From contig UBXM01000001.1 in NCBI GenBank assembly GCA_900469445.1, forward strand, positions 495,724-559,723: a DNA stretch of 64,000 nt. Direction: 5' to 3'. This document shows positions 44,396-53,768 of this stretch, in pieces; position 1 is the first letter of the stretch; each line of letters starts with the position of its first letter. Position numbers and translations under genes: made by a program. Below the pieces are notes generated by a model. The model saw nothing but the letters and a program-made list of their open reading frames with translations, was not told the DNA's origin and did no database searches. The stretch is from Hyphomicrobiales bacterium (lineage in GTDB: Bacteria; Pseudomonadota; Alphaproteobacteria; Rhizobiales; Rhizobiaceae).

Positions 44396-44923
44396 TCAGT
44401 TCTTCAGATCGAGATCGCCATCCCGCTGAACGACATGGCGCGGCGAGGTCGGCAAGGCCTCGATCTCCTCGGCGATGAAATAGGGAGGAATGTCGAGCAC
44501 CCGGAGAGATTCCGTCGTCGCCGGCACCCATTTGAACTCGAGTTCATGCGTATCGACCACCCGATGGACGATATCGGACGGGTGAAACGGAAAGCTCTCC
44601 GGCAGCTCCATCCGGTAATAGAAGCCGAGCTCGTGCCAGTCCTTGTCCTCGTAATGGAAGAAATTCTCGGCCACCCAGAGCAGCGGACCAACTTCCGCCG
44701 TAACGCCGAGCTCCTCGACCATCTCGCGTTTCAATGTCTCTTCGGACGTCTCGCCCATCTCGGCGCGACCACCCGGAAATGTCCAGAAACTCTCATGCAC
44801 CGCACGATGGACGAGCACATGCCCATCGCGAAGGGCAAGGCCGGCAATCCGCATCTGGAAAATGCGCTTCGGCTTGAACTTCATGCGGATGCGCAGATCC
44901 TGCTGATTGTCCTTCTTACTCAT
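44396..44923 (-). CDS. NUDIX hydrolase
   Basis: A 175-residue pyrophosphohydrolase. The Nudix box [20 protein letters not shown] and ELGV fits the consensus G-x5-E-x7-REUxEExGU. Substrate is unknown, probably a nucleoside diphosphate derivative. Its start overlaps the ruvB stop by eight bases, placing it at the end of the ruv run. Confidence 0.85.
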   Translation of the reverse strand: MSKKDNQQDLRIRMKFKPKRIFQMRIAGLALRDGHVLVHRAVHESFWTFPGGRAEMGETSEETLKREMVEELGVTAEVGPLLWVAENFFHYEDKDWHELGFYYRMELPESFPFHPSDIVHRVVDTHELEFKWVPATTESLRVLDIPPYFIAEEIEALPTSPRHVVQRDGDLDLKN

Positions 44924-45956
44924 CTTCGAGACTCATGCGGAACTGGGCTGCTTCCATATCCTTGGGCGGCTGCAGGCCCAGATGTTTCCAGGCAACCGCC
45001 GTCAAAACGCGCCCGCGCGGTGTGCGCTGGATGAAACCCTGCTGGATCATGTAGGGCTCGATGATATCCTCGATCGCGTCACGCGGCTCCGACAAGCCCG
45101 CAGCGATCGTCTCGATGCCGACCGGACCACCGGAAAAATTCACCGCGATCATGTTGAGGTAACGCTTGTCGAGCTGGTCGAAACCGGCATGGTCGACGTT
45201 CAGACGGACAAGCGCCTCATCGGCAATCTCCTTGGTCACCGCTTCGGCACGCGCCACTTCGGCGAAATCGCGCACACGGCGCAGAAGACGACCGGCGATA
45301 CGCGGCGTTCCGCGGGCACGGCGGGCGATCTCGCGCGCGCCGTCATCCGTCATGTTGAGCCCCATCAGCCGCGCCCCGCGCCGCACGATGCCCTCCAGCT
45401 CCTCGACGGTATAGAAGGACAGGCGCACCGGAATGCCGAAACGATCGCGCAACGGCGTGGTCAAAAGCCCGATACGGGTGGTGGCGGCAACCAGCGTGAA
45501 TTTGGAAAGATCGATCTTCACCGAACGCGCCGCCGGCCCCTCGCCGATGATCAGGTCGAGCTGAAAGTCTTCCATGGCAGGATAAAGGATTTCCTCGACT
45601 GCCGGGTTGAGCCGGTGAATTTCGTCGATGAACAGCACGTCGCGTTCTTCGAGATTGGTCAAAAGCGCCGCAAGATCTCCCGCCTTGGCGATAACCGGCC
45701 CCGAGGTCGAACGGAAGTTGACGCCGAGTTCCTTCGCCATGATCTGCGCCAGCGTTGTCTTGCCGAGACCGGGCGGACCGACGAACAGGACGTGGTCGAG
45801 CGCCTCGCCACGGTTCTTCGCCGCCTCGATGAAGATCTTCAGGTTGGCGCGGGCCTCCGCCTGACCGGTAAACTCGTCCAGCGATTGAGGGCGCAACGCC
45901 GTATCGAGATCTTCGCCCCGCTTTTCCGGCGAGATAAGGCGGTTGTCATCAGTCAT
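44916..45956 (-). CDS. ruvB: Holliday junction branch-migration helicase RuvB
   Basis: AAA motor that drives branch migration with RuvA. 346 residues: [13 protein letters not shown], Walker [12 protein letters not shown] (near residue 62), Walker B FIDEIHRL, sensor regions and the C-terminal winged helix. The ATG at 45956 overlaps the stop of the preceding PIN toxin (ATGA), so RuvB translation is coupled to the toxin. That arrangement is unusual, since ruvB normally follows ruvA directly. Confidence 0.96.
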   Translation of the reverse strand: MTDDNRLISPEKRGEDLDTALRPQSLDEFTGQAEARANLKIFIEAAKNRGEALDHVLFVGPPGLGKTTLAQIMAKELGVNFRSTSGPVIAKAGDLAALLTNLEERDVLFIDEIHRLNPAVEEILYPAMEDFQLDLIIGEGPAARSVKIDLSKFTLVAATTRIGLLTTPLRDRFGIPVRLSFYTVEELEGIVRRGARLMGLNMTDDGAREIARRARGTPRIAGRLLRRVRDFAEVARAEAVTKEIADEALVRLNVDHAGFDQLDKRYLNMIAVNFSGGPVGIETIAAGLSEPRDAIEDIIEPYMIQQGFIQRTPRGRVLTAVAWKHLGLQPPKDMEAAQFRMSLEDE

Positions 45957-46348
45957 GCGAGAAGTTCCATTCCGGGTATTTTCCTGGCTGCGGTCTTGTC
46001 GAAAGTAACCGTGCGCCCGCAACCTGCGGCTCGGGCCGACCAGGAGATGAGATAGTCGGGCAGGTCCCCAACAGGATCAGCCTGACTAAAAAGAACACTG
46101 AGTTGGTCAGCGTATTCGATCACCACGCCATCGGCAGCCAGAAGATTGTGCAGGACGTCCATGATGACGGGCATGGGATATTTCAGGCGTTTGTTCAGTA
46201 CCCACATGGTCTCTGCAATCACAATAGCGCTGACATAGGCAGGATCTTCCGCCGTGCGCTCGCTGAAAAACCGACGTGCTGCGCGATTTTGCTCCGGCTC
46301 ATCGTCAACAAGAAAGCGAACCAAGACATTGGTATCGATTCCGATCAC
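45953..46348 (-). CDS. PIN-domain toxin (VapC-like), second module
   Basis: RNase-type toxin of 131 residues. Intact PIN acidic set: Asp5 in [11 protein letters not shown], Glu46 in VIAETMWVL and Asp98 in [10 protein letters not shown]. It starts inside the stop of its antitoxin gene (ATGA) and ends inside the start of ruvB (ATGA). This makes a fully coupled vapB-vapC-ruvB string within the ruv operon. The expected target is RNA; the specific target is unknown. Confidence 0.85.
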   Translation of the reverse strand: MIGIDTNVLVRFLVDDEPEQNRAARRFFSERTAEDPAYVSAIVIAETMWVLNKRLKYPMPVIMDVLHNLLAADGVVIEYADQLSVLFSQADPVGDLPDYLISWSARAAGCGRTVTFDKTAARKIPGMELLA

Positions 46349-46647
46349 TTATGTCGCTCCGCCCATTCGCCCATGATGCGCGCATCGTCATCGGCAACTG
46401 CCTGTCCGATGGCATCGTTCATGCCTTCAATCGTCAGGCTTTCTCCTGTCGGAGGCTTGCCGAGAATGCCAGCGAAATCCATCAGCCGCCGAGTTTTTTC
46501 TTCTCGCGCGGTTGCGGGCGTGGCCAGCACGCTGCGATCCTGAATGCTGATCGTGAACTCGGTGCCTGGCACAAGCTTCAGATCATCCAGAATTTCCTTC
46601 GGGATCGTCAGTTGTCCATCTGAAGTCAATTTCGCCAAAGCGCTCAT
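46345..46647 (-). CDS. AbrB/SpoVT-type antitoxin, second module
   Basis: A 100-residue antitoxin. The N-terminal swapped-hairpin DNA-binding domain shows KLTSDGQLTIPKEILDDLKL and VPGTEFTI; the C-terminal tail, rich in Asp and Glu, should wrap the toxin. AGGAG precedes the ATG at 46647. It lies 58 bases after ruvA; no clear palindrome is visible in that gap, unlike module one. Confidence 0.8.
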   Translation of the reverse strand: MSALAKLTSDGQLTIPKEILDDLKLVPGTEFTISIQDRSVLATPATAREEKTRRLMDFAGILGKPPTGESLTIEGMNDAIGQAVADDDARIMGEWAERHK

Positions 46648-46705
46648 TTGAAAGCTCCTGCCGGTCGCACGGGTCGATTGTAGTTGCAAACGTCTCCCGC
46701 GCCAA

Positions 46706-47320
46706 TTACCGCGCCAGTTCCTTCAGCCCCAGCCGGATCAGCTTGGCGCTATCCGCCCCTTCGCCCGACGTCTTCAGTGCCGCGGCCACGGCATTTGCCG
46801 CCTGGTCGCGTGAATAACCGAGATTGGTCAGCGCCGAAACCGCATCGGATACCGGTGCCGAAGCAACGCCTTCGCCTATTTCCTGCTTGAGGCCGATATT
46901 GGCGGAGGCCTCACCGGCAAAGGCCGGCGCCTTGTTCTTCAATTCGGTGACGATGCGCACGGCCACTTTCGGCCCCACACCCGGCGCCCGCGACACGGCG
47001 GTCTTGTCCTGCAGCGCGATCGCATTGGCCAGTTCGCCCGGCGTCAGCGTCGAAAGAACGCCAAGCGCCACCTTCGAGCCGACACCCTGCACGCTCTGCA
47101 GCAAACCAAACCATTCACGTTCCAGCGCCGAGACAAAGCCGAACAGCTTCAGCTGGTCCTCACGCACATAGGTCTCGATAAACAGGATCGCCGCCTCGCC
47201 GACATTCAGCCGCGACAGCGTGCGCGACGAACAGAAGGCCTCGTAACAGACGCCATGCACGTCAACGAGCACATAGTCGTCGCCGATCTCGTCGATAGTG
47301 CCTTTAAGCTTGCCGATCAT
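46706..47320 (-). CDS. ruvA: Holliday junction DNA-binding protein RuvA
   Basis: Binds four-way junctions and loads RuvB. 204 residues: OB domain ([20 protein letters not shown]), two helix-hairpin-helix motifs ([38 protein letters not shown]) and the C-terminal RuvB-contact domain ([17 protein letters not shown]). It lies 14 bases after the PIN toxin of module one, and 58 bases before the antitoxin of module two. Confidence 0.96.
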   Translation of the reverse strand: MIGKLKGTIDEIGDDYVLVDVHGVCYEAFCSSRTLSRLNVGEAAILFIETYVREDQLKLFGFVSALEREWFGLLQSVQGVGSKVALGVLSTLTPGELANAIALQDKTAVSRAPGVGPKVAVRIVTELKNKAPAFAGEASANIGLKQEIGEGVASAPVSDAVSALTNLGYSRDQAANAVAAALKTSGEGADSAKLIRLGLKELAR

Positions 47321-47334
47321 GAAAATGTCCGCCG

Positions 47335-47760
47335 TTAGGAAGATAAGGGATGGGTTTCGGGAGAGATGATCTCCAGATGCGGAAAATAGGTGCGGTAGCG
47401 CGCCGCGTCACGGGTCAACAACCGGTGGGAGCGCACGCTTGCGTGGGCCCCAATGAGAAAATCCGGCAAGGTACGCTCGCGCAAGCCACCGGCATTCCGA
47501 TAGGCCGCATGAGCACGCCCTGCCTGGTATGCAGCAACAAAAGGTAATGGCTCCCGCACGAATTCGAAGCGCGCAAGCATGAATGCGAGCGCGTCTTCGG
47601 TAGGAGCCATGCTTGCCAACTCTGCCCAGACAATAGGCGTCAGTATGAACTTGGCTGCCGGGCGAAGCTTGAGAATTGTTTCCGAGGACCATTCCTTGAA
47701 ATGAGTTTCCGGACCAAAGACATCGATCAGAACGTTCGTATCAACGAGGACCGAGGTCAT
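47335..47760 (-). CDS. PIN-domain toxin (VapC-like), first module
   Basis: A 141-residue PIN protein with Asp7 in [12 protein letters not shown], Glu in WAELASM and Asp in [10 protein letters not shown], all acidic residues present. It overlaps its antitoxin by 20 bases and ends 14 bases before ruvA. Clearly paralogous in type, but not a close copy of the second toxin, so the two modules were probably acquired separately. Confidence 0.85.
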   Translation of the reverse strand: MTSVLVDTNVLIDVFGPETHFKEWSSETILKLRPAAKFILTPIVWAELASMAPTEDALAFMLARFEFVREPLPFVAAYQAGRAHAAYRNAGGLRERTLPDFLIGAHASVRSHRLLTRDAARYRTYFPHLEIISPETHPLSS

Positions 47761-48004
47761 CGCGCGGCCCTCTCAGAAACTCCATAAATTCGTCGGCAGT
47801 CATACCGCCGGTATCAAAGCTGCCGGATCGGGATTTCAGCCATGCTTTAAAATCGTCCCCCGACATTTCGGAACCGCTCGAGACGACCACGAGCCGCGCG
47901 CCCTTGTCGTCGGCAATAAAATCCACCTCAGAACCGGGGCCTATATTCAGCCTGTCGCGGATTTCTTTCGGGATCGTAACCTGACCTTTTTCGGTGACAC
48001 GCAT
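47741..48004 (-). CDS. AbrB/SpoVT-type antitoxin, first module
   Basis: An 87-residue protein with the AbrB signature VTEKGQVTIPKEIRDRLNIG and SEVDFI, then an acidic tail. A perfect palindrome stands directly in front of the ATG and includes the ribosome site, and a promoter-like TTGACT lies upstream, so this module appears self-regulated. It lies 67 bases after ruvC. Confidence 0.82.
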   Translation of the reverse strand: MRVTEKGQVTIPKEIRDRLNIGPGSEVDFIADDKGARLVVVSSGSEMSGDDFKAWLKSRSGSFDTGGMTADEFMEFLRGPRDDLGPR

Positions 48005-48005
48005 G

Positions 48006-48026
48006 GTAATACCTCTGCGGTATTAC
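48006..48026. promoter_or_regulatory. Perfect palindrome: probable antitoxin operator
   Basis: GTAATACC and GGTATTAC, 8-bp arms with a 5-base spacer, one base upstream of the antitoxin ATG on the minus strand. The AGAGG ribosome site lies inside the palindrome, so binding or RNA folding could control both transcription and translation. Such operators are typical of autoregulated toxin-antitoxin modules. Confidence 0.7.
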
Positions 48027-48052
48027 TTATTGCCTTCGCAAGAACAAGTCAA
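48024..48052 (-). promoter_or_regulatory. Promoter-like sequence for the first toxin-antitoxin module
   Basis: TTGACT (48052-48047) and TAAGTA (48029-48024) on the minus strand with a 17-base spacer. The -10 overlaps the edge of the palindrome. It would let vapBC and the following ruvA-vapBC-ruvB be transcribed independently of ruvC. Confidence 0.5.
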
Positions 48053-48071
48053 GAACAAACCGCTTGAGCGC

Positions 48072-48581
48072 TTATCCGGCCAGCGCCTGCCGCATCCGGT
48101 TTCCGCCACGGTTATGGGCGTGACAGATGGCGATGGCCAGAGCGTCCGCGGCGTCGTCGCCCTTGAATTCGACCTTGGGCATCAGGATCTTCAACATCAT
48201 GTGGATCTGTTTCTTGTCGCCATGGCCGACACCGATCACCGACTTCTTCACCGCGTTTGGCGCATATTCCGAAACCGGCAGTCCGGCCCGCGCCGGCACG
48301 AGCATGACGACACCACGCGCCTGACCGAGCTTCAGCGTCGCGACCGCATCCTTGTTGACGAAGGTCTGTTCGACCGACGCCTCATCCGGCTTGTAGGCAT
48401 GGACGACTTCGGCAAGTCCATCATGCAACTGGCAGAGACGCGAGGCGAGATCGAGATCCCCATCCGAGGTCACGGTGCCGGAAGCGACGAACTTCAAACT
48501 GTTGCCGATCGTGTCGATGACACCCCAGCCGGTGCGCCGAAGTCCGGGATCGATACCGATGATTCGAATGATGTCTGCCAT
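48072..48581 (-). CDS. ruvC: Holliday junction resolvase RuvC
   Basis: Endonuclease that cuts junctions symmetrically. 169 residues: [15 protein letters not shown] with the first catalytic Asp, [21 protein letters not shown], and the C-terminal [15 protein letters not shown] with the last catalytic acids. First ruv gene of the run. A CtrA-like box lies 75-93 bases upstream, between it and the divergent chemoreceptor-like gene. Confidence 0.95.
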   Translation of the reverse strand: MADIIRIIGIDPGLRRTGWGVIDTIGNSLKFVASGTVTSDGDLDLASRLCQLHDGLAEVVHAYKPDEASVEQTFVNKDAVATLKLGQARGVVMLVPARAGLPVSEYAPNAVKKSVIGVGHGDKKQIHMMLKILMPKVEFKGDDAADALAIAICHAHNRGGNRMRQALAG

Positions 48582-48655
48582 GTCTCACCCTACCTTCACC
48601 CGCCCTTGATAGCCAATGAAATATGAACAAAACGGAAACATCGATTTCCCGCTGG

Positions 48656-48674
48656 TTAGCGCTGCGTTAACCAT
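48656..48674. promoter_or_regulatory. CtrA-like site in the ruvC / chemoreceptor-like divergent region
   Basis: TTAG-N7-TTAACCAT, one base from the CtrA consensus TTAA-N7-TTAA. It lies 88 bases upstream of the plus-strand methyl-accepting-like gene; CtrA controls motility and chemotaxis genes in several alphaproteobacteria, so that gene is the likelier target. Confidence 0.45.
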
Positions 48675-48761
48675 ATGCCGTTCTACTAACATGACCTGTG
48701 CAACGGCGGCGTCATTTCCGCGTTCTGGGTGTTCTCGAATGATACGAGAGGGAGAGAGGCG

Positions 48762-50147
48762 ATGTCTGAACGCCAGCGTTTGTTCATGAAGATCACGATT
48801 CTGCTTGTCTTGCAGAATGGCCTGCTGGCTGTAATCGCATCCACTCTTTCTCCGGGCATGTCCCCCGCCATGATGGCAAGCTTGGCAGCGGGCGTCATCC
48901 TTTTCTCGATGGCGACGGCCATGATGGCCACCCGTATTGCCGGCGGGCATACGACGTCGTCGGCATCGACAAGAATAACTCTCGGAGCCGGACCTGAAAA
49001 ACGCGCAGATCCCGGCTTTGCATTGATGCCGCTGCCGGACGAGCCGGCTGGCTCTTCGGCGCGCGCCGCTCTTGCCCGGCCTCGCCTTGCCGCATCGGCG
49101 AACAACCGGGGACCAAGCGAACGGGGAGCCAACGGCTTTCGCGACACCGGCCGTCAAACGGCCTCCGACGAAGCTCTGGCTGCATTGGATGCCGGTCTGC
49201 GGCGGTTGGCGACGGGTGATCTTTCGGTCAGCCTCGACATTCCCTTCTCCGACGGCTTCGAAGGCCTGCGCGGTGATTTCAACAGGGCAGCAAGCTCGCT
49301 CAACGAAAGCATGACGGCCATAACCGTCTCGGCGGGAACCCTTCATGGCGAATGCGCAGAAGCGCGTATCCGGCTTGCACAGGAACGCTCGCTGATCCCC
49401 GATGAGGTTCCGGCCCTCTCCGTCGCGGGCAACGGTCTGCGCGACATAGCCGATCTGTTGCGGGAACAGGACGCGGCGCTGAGGGCGATTGCAGCGATTG
49501 CCGGTAACGCCAAGGCATATTGGCAACAGCATTGCGAGACCGGTTCGGCGGAAGGCAAGATTTCCGAGAGCCTGCAAAGTTCCGAAAGACAGGTTGGGGA
49601 GATAACGGCGCTGATGCGCGACGTGGCTTTTCGCACCAACATGCTTTCCGTCAGCGCCAGCGTCGCGGCTGCCAATATGTCCTCTCCGCAGGAGACACTG
49701 CCGGCCTTTGCATCGGAACTGCGCGAGATGGCTGAAACCAGCGCTGCAGCAGCAAAACAGGCTTCTCGTCTGGAGCGTGACGTCGCCCTTGGCCTCAAGC
49801 ATACCCGCGCAAAGGCGGATCACATGTCGCGGCAGGAGCAGCATCTTCGCGAGAGCTTCGAGATCATCGGGGATAAACTGACGGAAGTTTCCGAAGCATC
49901 CGCCATGTCGTCCGACATGGTTGCCCGCAGCGGCATCATCCTCGACGGAACATTGAAACATTCAAGCCAGCGCCGCCAGATCGACCACGCACTGGAGGCG
50001 ACGCTTGAGCGCATGGCGCATGAACTCGCGGCGATCAATCGTCATTGCGGACGGTTCATTCAGGTGAGCGTACTGCATGATGACCGCACTCCACCGGATA
50101 ACCACCCGCCTCACCACCGCAATCATCTGCGACTGGTAAAGACTTGA
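48762..50147 (+). CDS. Methyl-accepting-chemotaxis-like protein with degenerate signalling domain
   Basis: A 461-residue membrane protein: two helices at about 9-28 and 36-58 with almost no periplasmic loop, a disordered cytoplasmic linker, a HAMP-like segment ([21 protein letters not shown] near residue 150) and a receptor-like coiled coil. The normally conserved tip reads [21 protein letters not shown], without the Glu-Ala-Ala-Arg-Ala-Gly run of active chemoreceptors. It may not bind CheA/CheW. GGGAGAGAGG precedes the ATG. It is divergent from ruvC and has no che genes nearby. Confidence 0.7.
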   Translation: MSERQRLFMKITILLVLQNGLLAVIASTLSPGMSPAMMASLAAGVILFSMATAMMATRIAGGHTTSSASTRITLGAGPEKRADPGFALMPLPDEPAGSSARAALARPRLAASANNRGPSERGANGFRDTGRQTASDEALAALDAGLRRLATGDLSVSLDIPFSDGFEGLRGDFNRAASSLNESMTAITVSAGTLHGECAEARIRLAQERSLIPDEVPALSVAGNGLRDIADLLREQDAALRAIAAIAGNAKAYWQQHCETGSAEGKISESLQSSERQVGEITALMRDVAFRTNMLSVSASVAAANMSSPQETLPAFASELREMAETSAAAAKQASRLERDVALGLKHTRAKADHMSRQEQHLRESFEIIGDKLTEVSEASAMSSDMVARSGIILDGTLKHSSQRRQIDHALEATLERMAHELAAINRHCGRFIQVSVLHDDRTPPDNHPPHHRNHLRLVKT

Positions 50148-50250
50148 AAGCGGAACAGCCTGCTCACGCTTTTATCGGAGCAAGGGTCGTATCGGCGGTT
50201 CCGGCTTCCTAGATAGGAACCACCCGTTAGTTCCTTTTCAAGGTAGATCC

Positions 50251-51246
50251 ATGATTCCGTTCTCGATACTTGACCTTTCGCCGGTCGGCGAAGGTTATTC
50301 GGTGCGCGACGCGCTCGATCAATCCCGCCTCATGGCGATCAAGGCAGAAGAGCAGGGATATAAACGTGTCTGGTTGGCCGAGCACCACGGAATGCCCGGC
50401 ATTGCCAGCGCCGCGACATCCATCGTCATCGCCCATGTCGGCGCCGCCACGAAAAAGATCCGTGTCGGATCCGGCGGCGTCATGCTGCCCAATCACTCGC
50501 CGCTGGTGATCGCCGAACAGTTCGGCACGCTGGAAGCACTTCTGCCCGGTCGTGTCGACCTCGGCCTCGGCCGCGCTCCCGGCACCGACATGCGCACCGC
50601 CAGCGCGCTTCGACGCAACATGGAAGCGGGTGCGGAAAACTTCCCGCAGGATATCATGGAGCTGAAGCACCTGCTCGGCACGCCGGTCGAAAACCAGGCG
50701 ATCATCGCGGTCCCCGGCACCGAGGCCAATGTGCCGCTCTGGCTGCTCGGCTCCAGTCTCTATAGCGCCCATCTCGCAGCGGCACTCGGGCTCCCTTATG
50801 CCTTCGCCTCCCACTTCGCGCCGGATATGCTGATGGATGCGATCGCGATCTACAGGGAGCGTTTCCAGCCGTCAGCCGAACTCGACGCGCCCTATGTCAT
50901 GGTCGGCGTCATGGGTGTCGCCGCCGATACCGACGAGGAGGCCGAACGCCTGTTCACCTCGTCCCAGCAGCAATTCGTCAACCTGCGCAAGAATGTCCGC
51001 AGCCAGTTCCCCAAGCCGCTGGACAGCATGGACGGCTTCTGGACGCCGATGGAAAAGATGAGCGTAGAACATACGCTGCGTTATTCGGCCGTCGGCTCGG
51101 TCCCGACGATCGAGGCAAAACTCAAGGACTTTCTGGAAGAGACCGGGGCCGACGAGCTGATCGTCTCCATGCCGATCCACGATATCGACGCCCGTCTGCA
51201 TTCGGTGGAATTGTTCGCCTCACTGCCGATGATGCAAAAAGCCTGA
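50251..51246 (+). CDS. LLM-class flavin-dependent oxidoreductase
   Basis: Bacterial-luciferase-like monooxygenase of 331 residues: [19 protein letters not shown] at the N-terminus, [19 protein letters not shown], the [31 protein letters not shown] flavin-site block and GLGRAPGTD. This is the MsnO8-type subgroup. Substrate unknown. It stands alone between the chemoreceptor-like gene and a terminator. Confidence 0.85.
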   Translation: MIPFSILDLSPVGEGYSVRDALDQSRLMAIKAEEQGYKRVWLAEHHGMPGIASAATSIVIAHVGAATKKIRVGSGGVMLPNHSPLVIAEQFGTLEALLPGRVDLGLGRAPGTDMRTASALRRNMEAGAENFPQDIMELKHLLGTPVENQAIIAVPGTEANVPLWLLGSSLYSAHLAAALGLPYAFASHFAPDMLMDAIAIYRERFQPSAELDAPYVMVGVMGVAADTDEEAERLFTSSQQQFVNLRKNVRSQFPKPLDSMDGFWTPMEKMSVEHTLRYSAVGSVPTIEAKLKDFLEETGADELIVSMPIHDIDARLHSVELFASLPMMQKA

Positions 51247-51258
51247 CACGAACGAAAA

Positions 51259-51280
51259 CGGGCCGGCAAAAACCGGCCCG
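51259..51280 (+). terminator. Hairpin after the LLM oxidoreductase gene
   Basis: CGGGCCGG-CAAAAA-CCGGCCCG, a perfect 8-bp stem 13 bases after the stop and 28 bases before the convergent yebC stop. T tract weak. Confidence 0.6.
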
Positions 51281-51307
51281 CTTCACATTATAGATTCTGA
51301 ATATCGA

Positions 51308-52054
51308 TCAGGCCGAAAGCTTGGCCAGAACTTCGTCCGACACTTCGAAGTTCGAATAGACGTTCTGCACGTCGTCATCGTCCTCCAGGTTGCCGATGAG
51401 CTTCATCAGCGACTGCGCCTTTTCCTCATCGACTTCGATCGTGTTCTGCGCCTTCCAGATCGCCTTGACCGTTTCAGCTTCGCCGAGAACGGCTTCCAGC
51501 GCCTTGGACACTTCGTTCATGTCCTCGAAACCGCAATAGATCGTATGGCCTTCGTCGTCCGTGACAACGTCATCGGCACCGGCTTCGATTGCCGCTTCCA
51601 TGACCTTGTCGGCGTCGCCGACCGAAAGCTTGTAGGTGATTTCGCCTACGTGATCGAAGGAGAAGGAAACCGATCCGGTTTCACCCAGAGCGCCACCGGC
51701 CTTGGTGAAGATCGAACGGACGTTCGATGCGGTACGGTTGCGATTATCGGTCAGCGCTTCGACGATGACGGCAGTGCCGCCCGGGCCATAGCCCTCGTAG
51801 CGAACGGCATCGTAGCTCTCGGCGTCGGCACCCGATGCCTTCTTGATCGCACGGTCGATATTGTCCTTCGGCATCGACTGCGCCTTGGCATTCTGCACGG
51901 CAAGGCGCAGAGCGGCGTTCATCGATACGTCGGGCAGACCGGTTTTCGCAGCAACGGTGATTTCGCGCGCGAGCTTGGAGAACATCTTGGAACGGATACC
52001 GTCCTGCTTGCCCTTGCGGTGCATGATGTTTTTGAACTGTGAATGGCCAGCCAT
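51308..52054 (-). CDS. YebC/PmpR-family (TACO1-like) regulator
   Basis: A 248-residue protein with the YebC signature [30 protein letters not shown] at the start and [23 protein letters not shown]. The family is linked to transcription control and, more recently, to relief of ribosome stalling at proline-rich stretches. It commonly precedes ruvC; here about 2.7 kb with two opposite-strand genes lies between them. Confidence 0.93.
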   Translation of the reverse strand: MAGHSQFKNIMHRKGKQDGIRSKMFSKLAREITVAAKTGLPDVSMNAALRLAVQNAKAQSMPKDNIDRAIKKASGADAESYDAVRYEGYGPGGTAVIVEALTDNRNRTASNVRSIFTKAGGALGETGSVSFSFDHVGEITYKLSVGDADKVMEAAIEAGADDVVTDDEGHTIYCGFEDMNEVSKALEAVLGEAETVKAIWKAQNTIEVDEEKAQSLMKLIGNLEDDDDVQNVYSNFEVSDEVLAKLSA

Positions 52055-52223
52055 GGCACCCCTGATACTTTAGCGTGTTTGGGAATGGGGCCTTATAATT
52101 TCGAAGCGCCCTCCGTTCAAGGTATTTTGCTCGCTCAGCTCTTTCAGCCCCGCCAAATTACGCAGGAACAAAGCCTTCGCCGCTCCGTTTGACCTTCGAC
52201 AACAACAAAAGGAGACGCAGAAG

Positions 52224-52736
52224 ATGGCAAGCCTCACCGAAGCCCGCGAAGCACCCGAACGCCAGCTCTGGGACGAGATCAACAGCGTCCATGCCGGCAT
52301 GCTCGGCCTTGAAGGCGCGCATATGCATTTCCAGCCGATGGCGCCGAATGTCGACACCAAGACCAACACGATCTGGTTCTTCACCAAGACGGATACGGAT
52401 CTGGTGCGTGCGATCGGCGCCGGTGGACGCGCCCATTTCTGCGTCACCGGCAAGAACCACGATTACCACGCCTGCCTTTCCGGCCCGATCGAAGTCCGGC
52501 ATGACACGGCAAAGCGCGACGAATACTGGAGCGCTGTAACGGCCGCCTGGTACGAAAACGGCAAGGATGACCCGCTGCTCACCATGCTCGCCTTCAAGGT
52601 CGATGATGCCGAGATCTGGGCCTCCACCAACAGCACGCTGAAATTCGGCTGGGAAATCGCCAAGGCGAACATGACGGACGAGAAGATGCCCGAGGTCGGC
52701 GTCAAGCAGCACCTCACCTTCTCTGCGATCCATTAA
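52224..52736 (+). CDS. Pyridoxamine 5'-phosphate oxidase-like (general stress) protein
   Basis: A 170-residue split-barrel flavin-binding-type protein similar to general stress protein 26: GAHMHFQPMAPNVD, NTIWFFTKTDTDLV and AHFCVTGKNHDYHACLSGPI. AAAGGAG precedes the ATG. The cofactor (FMN, FAD or F420) and substrate are unknown. Divergent from yebC. Confidence 0.8.
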   Translation: MASLTEAREAPERQLWDEINSVHAGMLGLEGAHMHFQPMAPNVDTKTNTIWFFTKTDTDLVRAIGAGGRAHFCVTGKNHDYHACLSGPIEVRHDTAKRDEYWSAVTAAWYENGKDDPLLTMLAFKVDDAEIWASTNSTLKFGWEIAKANMTDEKMPEVGVKQHLTFSAIH

Positions 52737-52759
52737 AGAAAAAGATGTCGCGGGGGCCG

Positions 52760-53608
52760 TCAGAGCCCCTGCGGCACCAGGATCGTCGGTTTCTTCGGTA
52801 GCGACCGCATCGACACCCTGATCGTCTTTTCCTTCGCATGGGCGATGTCGAACTTTCCGTCGAACATGGCAAGGAACGTGTCGAGCGGCGGCCCGAAGCG
52901 GTGCATCGGCAGGATCAGCGAAGACCGCAGCCGCTGCACGACACGGCTCATGCTGTCGGCCCCCATCGTCAACCCGCCATCGACCGGCACCATCAGAATA
53001 TCGAGCCGGCCGATCTCGGTATATTGCGCCTCGTTCAGTTCGAAATGCAGATGGCCGAGATGACCGATGCAGAGACCGGCAACCTCGAAGATGAAGATCG
53101 AATTGCCGTTCTCCTCGACCCCGCCGCCCCAGTTGCGGATATCCGACACGACATTGCGGATATAGACATCCCCGATCATCTCCTGGTGCTTGGCCTTCTC
53201 ACCCGGCACATCGCTCCATCCGTGCAGCACCGTCTTGATGCCCGGATCGGGTGTCAGCGTATAATGGGTCGAATGGGCCCGGTTCATCGTCACCACATCC
53301 GGCAATCTGTCGGGACGATAGACGCCGCTGTAATCGGTCGCGATGCCGATGCCGCCGGGTGTCTCGATGAAATAGGTGGAATGGCCGACAAAGGTGATTT
53401 CCACCTCCTCCCGCTCGGAAAGCGTCAGCGCTTTGCCCGTCTGCACGAATTGAGCAGCCGGCGGCGCAAAACTGGCGTACCGCACGTTCGGCAGTTTCTG
53501 CGCGATCGCCTGGCATTGGCTGACCGGAAGGCCGCCATCCTGGGCTAGCACCGACAGGCAAGAAAGAAGAAAAGCCGAAAGACCGAATGCGAGAGTTCGC
53601 AGCTTCAT
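52760..53608 (-). CDS. Exported metallo-beta-lactamase-fold hydrolase
   Basis: A 282-residue protein with a signal peptide (LAFGLSAFLLSCLSVLAQ, cleavage near residue 22) and an UlaG-like MBL fold: EITFVGHSTYFIETPGGIGIATDYSG, HGWSD, GHLGHLHFELNEAQYTEIG, DILMVPVDGGLTMG and PMHRFG. The canonical HxHxDH motif is replaced by NRAHSTHYT, which is unusual and may change metal binding. Substrate unknown. It converges with the stress-protein gene. Confidence 0.75.
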   Translation of the reverse strand: MKLRTLAFGLSAFLLSCLSVLAQDGGLPVSQCQAIAQKLPNVRYASFAPPAAQFVQTGKALTLSEREEVEITFVGHSTYFIETPGGIGIATDYSGVYRPDRLPDVVTMNRAHSTHYTLTPDPGIKTVLHGWSDVPGEKAKHQEMIGDVYIRNVVSDIRNWGGGVEENGNSIFIFEVAGLCIGHLGHLHFELNEAQYTEIGRLDILMVPVDGGLTMGADSMSRVVQRLRSSLILPMHRFGPPLDTFLAMFDGKFDIAHAKEKTIRVSMRSLPKKPTILVPQGL

Positions 53609-53768
53609 GCCACACTCCGGGAAACGCGTTCATGCTCATTCCGGGGGCAAGGATGCGGGATGCGCACCGACGCGTCCAGCTTGCTTTAAGGCAGGGCGTC
53701 TCACAATTCCGTCATTCGCATCTGCGCGGGCAGCCTGCGCAACCGCGGGCGAACGAGGCCGGGGCGGA

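Noticed and set aside
48585..49961. Minus-strand open frame of 458 codons opposite the chemoreceptor-like gene.
   Set aside because: Cys/Arg-rich translation without motifs; the plus-strand frame has membrane helices, a HAMP-like segment and a good ribosome site.
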